This document shows, piece after piece, positions 6,154-8,384 of a stretch of 8,384 nucleotides of DNA. The translations under genes and the position numbers were made by a program. Source of the stretch: JAKZSU01 sp047517485 (GTDB lineage Bacteria; Pseudomonadota; Alphaproteobacteria; UBA7887); contig JAKZSU010000191.1 of the NCBI GenBank assembly GCA_047517485.1, positions 1-8,384 on the forward strand, in the 5' to 3' direction. Position 1 is the first letter of the stretch. Each line of letters starts with the position of its first letter. The notes under the pieces are model-generated. The model made no database searches and was not told the origin of the DNA. It saw nothing but the letters and a program-made list of their open reading frames with translations.

Positions 6154-6159
6154 ACGACC

Positions 6160-7965
6160 GTGCGCAATCGTATTCAGCACAGTCTGGTGAAAATTCTATT
6201 TTGGTGCGCGATCGCACTCGGTGTCGCACCCGCCGCGGCGGTCGATGACGCCCGTTTGCAAGCCGCGTCCAATGCGACGACCGATTGGCTGACCTACGGC
6301 CATACCTATGAGAACCAGCGCTTTTCCACCCTCGATCAGATCAACACCGACACGGTATCCGCGCTGGCGCCGCGGTGGATCTATCAGACCGGGATCAGCG
6401 CGACTTTCCTCGCCAGCCCGGTGGTCGCCGATGGGGTGATGTATCTGTCGACCCCGCTCAACGATCTGGTCGCGCTTGACGCGGTGACCGGTGCCGAGAA
6501 GTGGCGCTACCACCACGAGATGAAAATCGAAAAACTCTGTTGCGGCCCGGCTAATCGCGGCGTCTCGCTGGGTTACGGCGCGGTCTACATGGCGACCGCC
6601 GACGGCCGCCTGATCGCCCTCGACATGGCGACCGGCGCGGTGCGGTGGGACATCTTCATGGCGGTGCCCGATACCGATCCCACCGAGACCGTCGCCGAAC
6701 TCGCCGATGACGATCCCTGGAAGGATCGCAAAGCCACCGGACAGAGCGGTCTCGGCGCCAACATGGTGCCGCTGGTGTTCGACGGCATGGTCATCGCCGG
6801 GGTCACCGGGGCGGGCTACGGCTTGCACGTCGATCACGAGTCGGGCCGCGAGTTCGGCGCGGTGATCGGCTTTCAGGGCAGCTTCGGGCGGCGCGGCTAT
6901 CTCGCGGCCTACGATGCTGAAAACGGCGCCGAAATCTGGCGCTGGTACACCACCAAGGAAACCGGCTGGGAAGGCGACTGGGTCACCGAGACCGCCGACG
7001 GCGCGCCGCTGTTCCGCGATATCGCGGCGGAAAAAGCGCGCATGGCCGAGTATGGCGGCGCCTGGGCGGTCGGCGGCGGCTCGCTGTGGTCGACCCCGGC
7101 GCTCGATCCCGAACTCGGCATTCTCTACATGGGCACCGGCAATCCGTCGCCGCAAATGGACGACGTGTCGCGCCCGGGCGACAATCTCTACACCGTATCG
7201 GTGGTGGCGATCGACGTGCACAGCGGAAAACTACGCTCGTATTATCAGCAGGTGCCGCACGATCTCTGGGGCTACGATACCGGCAGCCCGCCGGTGCTGT
7301 TCGACGTCGAGCACGACGGGCGCACCATCAAGGCGGTCGGCGAAGCCTCGAAAACCGGATGGTTCTACGTCAACGACCGGATGACCGGCGAGTTGCTGTT
7401 CAAGTCCGACGCCTATGTGCCCCACCGCAACCTATTCCATCGCCCCGTCGCGGAAGGGGTGACGATCGCGCCCGGCGCCGCCGGCGGCACCTCGTGGTCG
7501 CCGGTCTCCTACGATCCGGCGACCGGGCTCGCCTATATCGCCGGTATTCACATGCCGACGACGTACACCGTGCGCGAACGCCCGGCGACCGACGACAAGC
7601 CGGCGCTGCAATACTCCGTTCTCGAGATGGCCGACGAGCCGAGCTGGGGCGTGCTCAGCGCGATCGACACCCGCGCGAAAGGCCAAATCCGCTGGCAGAC
7701 CAAGACCGAGGGCATTTTGGTCGGCGGCGTGTTGGCGACGTCCGGCGGTCTGGTGTTCATGGGCCAAGGCACCGGCGAATTCTCCGCCTTCGATTCGGCG
7801 ACCGGTGAAGAGGTCTGGTCGTTCCGCTGCGGCGCCGGGGTCAACGCGCCGCCGATCACCTACGAGATCGACGGTACGCAATATGTCACCGTCGCTGCCG
7901 GCGGACATAACTTGTTCGGTTTCCCGCGCGGCGACGCGGTGATTACATTCGCGCTGCCGCGGTAA
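6160..7965 (+). CDS. Secreted PQQ-dependent dehydrogenase-like quinoprotein with atypical active site
   Basis: The 601-residue protein has a Sec signal peptide (1-27, cleavage likely after APAAA) and an eight-bladed quinoprotein propeller with repeated W-motifs (e.g. ALDAVTGAEKWRY, 105-117; YDAENGAEIWRWYT, 251-264). Vicinal cysteines C127-C128 followed by NRG (R133), floor Trp310 (GGSLWSTPALDP), metal-ligand Asn328 (GTGNPSP) and Lys398 (SKTGW) match the methanol/alcohol/glucose dehydrogenase superfamily. Unusually, the usual metal-binding Glu (GGEYG-type motif) is Gly219 in GAGYG, with about 22 extra residues (222-243) following. The usual catalytic Asp of HD.WDYD is Gly371 in HDLWGYD, although Asp373 remains. 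There is no CxxCH haem motif, so electrons would go to a separate acceptor. GTG start with GGGAGGAGG. No pqq synthesis or cytochrome genes are in view. Substrate unknown; alignments are from memory. Confidence 0.88.
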   Translation: MRNRIQHSLVKILFWCAIALGVAPAAAVDDARLQAASNATTDWLTYGHTYENQRFSTLDQINTDTVSALAPRWIYQTGISATFLASPVVADGVMYLSTPLNDLVALDAVTGAEKWRYHHEMKIEKLCCGPANRGVSLGYGAVYMATADGRLIALDMATGAVRWDIFMAVPDTDPTETVAELADDDPWKDRKATGQSGLGANMVPLVFDGMVIAGVTGAGYGLHVDHESGREFGAVIGFQGSFGRRGYLAAYDAENGAEIWRWYTTKETGWEGDWVTETADGAPLFRDIAAEKARMAEYGGAWAVGGGSLWSTPALDPELGILYMGTGNPSPQMDDVSRPGDNLYTVSVVAIDVHSGKLRSYYQQVPHDLWGYDTGSPPVLFDVEHDGRTIKAVGEASKTGWFYVNDRMTGELLFKSDAYVPHRNLFHRPVAEGVTIAPGAAGGTSWSPVSYDPATGLAYIAGIHMPTTYTVRERPATDDKPALQYSVLEMADEPSWGVLSAIDTRAKGQIRWQTKTEGILVGGVLATSGGLVFMGQGTGEFSAFDSATGEEVWSFRCGAGVNAPPITYEIDGTQYVTVAAGGHNLFGFPRGDAVITFALPR

Positions 7966-7975
7966 TGCCCTAGAT

Positions 7976-8009
7976 CCTGACTACTTGAACGACGTCAATT
8001 AAGGTCAGG
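7976..8009 (+). terminator. Hairpin after the quinoprotein gene
   Basis: CCTGAC (7976-7981) pairs with GTCAGG (8004-8009), and an inner TTGA (7985-7988) pairs with TCAA (7995-7998), ten bases after the stop codon. The position suits a terminator, but there is no clear T-tract afterwards, so it could be a 3'-end stabilising structure instead. Confidence 0.35.
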
Positions 8010-8384
8010 TATGAGAGATTTTGAGCACATTTCCGGCAAGATAGACCCCTCGACCCTCGATTACAGACCTGAATCGAGCGACCCCGGAATACTGCAATAT
8101 TTCCCACAGTCGCCATTTAAGGCTTGACGAGCGCTGCCCTCCGAAAGGGGCGAATGCGGGAAAACTCTTTGAAAATCAACAAGTTGTTCGGGCGCTGTCG
8201 CAACCTAGAACCGAATAACTCCGCATAAATGGGATGACCTGAGCCTGACCTGCGCCCCAAGGCCCCCGCATTCATAAGGAGAGTCCTGTTTCTGCATAGC
8301 GCATTGTTGATGGGTTGGCACGCGCGCCGTGCGTGGAGCCCTCAAGTCGCTCAAGCGCGCGGCGCGCATTTGCGGGCGTGTCTC
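8010..8384. other. Non-coding or unassigned region at right edge
   Basis: From the end of the quinoprotein gene to the window edge (about 420 bp) there is no convincing gene on either strand and the base composition is less GC-rich than in the genes. A 38-codon frame at 8011-8127 is preceded by AAGG but has untypical codon use. Inverted repeats seen are AACAA-G-TTGTT at 8178-8188, GAATGCGGG (8152-8160) with CCCGCATTC (8265-8273), and a small stem at 8136-8151. An AAGGAGAG at 8276-8283 has no start codon at useful distance. A possible mobile-element boundary motif lies near 8211-8228. Confidence 0.4.

Noticed and set aside
6196..7221. 341-codon minus-strand frame opposite the quinoprotein
   Set aside because: Antisense shadow; the plus strand has signal peptide, propeller motifs and a strong ribosome binding site.
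8276..8384. AAGGAGAG followed by an open plus-strand frame to the window end
   Set aside because: No ATG, GTG or TTG at 5-12 bases from the site; the first in-frame ATG is over 25 bases away and the encoded sequence is Arg/Ala-rich without recognisable family.

Overview
The window is GC-rich, and its open reading frames strongly favour G or C at third codon positions. The protein types fit an environmental alphaproteobacterium, possibly Rhodospirillales-like: a ThiX/ThiZ-like transporter pair, a class I (AcuC-like) deacetylase, a pirin and a periplasmic PQQ quinoprotein. That placement is inference from protein character; there is no rRNA or other marker gene here.

Layout. (a) 1-141: the first 18 codons of a second IS1182-type transposase run leftward off the window, with a good ribosome binding site. 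(b) 142-1722: a complete IS1182-family insertion sequence with near-perfect 24-bp terminal inverted repeats and one intact 452-codon transposase. (c) 1723-1926: a short non-coding stretch that may hold the remnant of an interrupted reading frame. (d) 1927-3467, minus strand: ATPase then permease of an ABC importer, overlapping by 4 bp and best matched to the HMP (thiamine-precursor) transporter subunits ThiZ and ThiX; no substrate-binding protein is present. (e) 3479-4582, plus strand: class I histone-deacetylase-family protein with all catalytic residues, divergent from the ATPase with almost no space between start codons. (f) 4579-5016, minus strand: small unnamed protein with a C-terminal membrane anchor, whose stop codon overlaps that of the deacetylase. 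(g) 5143-6009, minus strand: pirin. (h) 6160-7965, plus strand: secreted PQQ-propeller protein. (i) 7966-8384: about 420 bp with no convincing gene but several small inverted repeats.

The genes do not form one obvious pathway. The only clear functional unit is the ABC pair. The deacetylase, pirin and quinoprotein look like independent metabolic genes next to an insertion-sequence hotspot. The most interesting signal is in the quinoprotein: the positions that normally supply the metal-binding Glu and the catalytic Asp of PQQ dehydrogenases both appear to be Gly, and about 22 residues are inserted next to the first of them, while most other PQQ-site features remain. I saw no CRISPR array, tRNA or rRNA, and no clear candidate for a wholly new multi-gene system.
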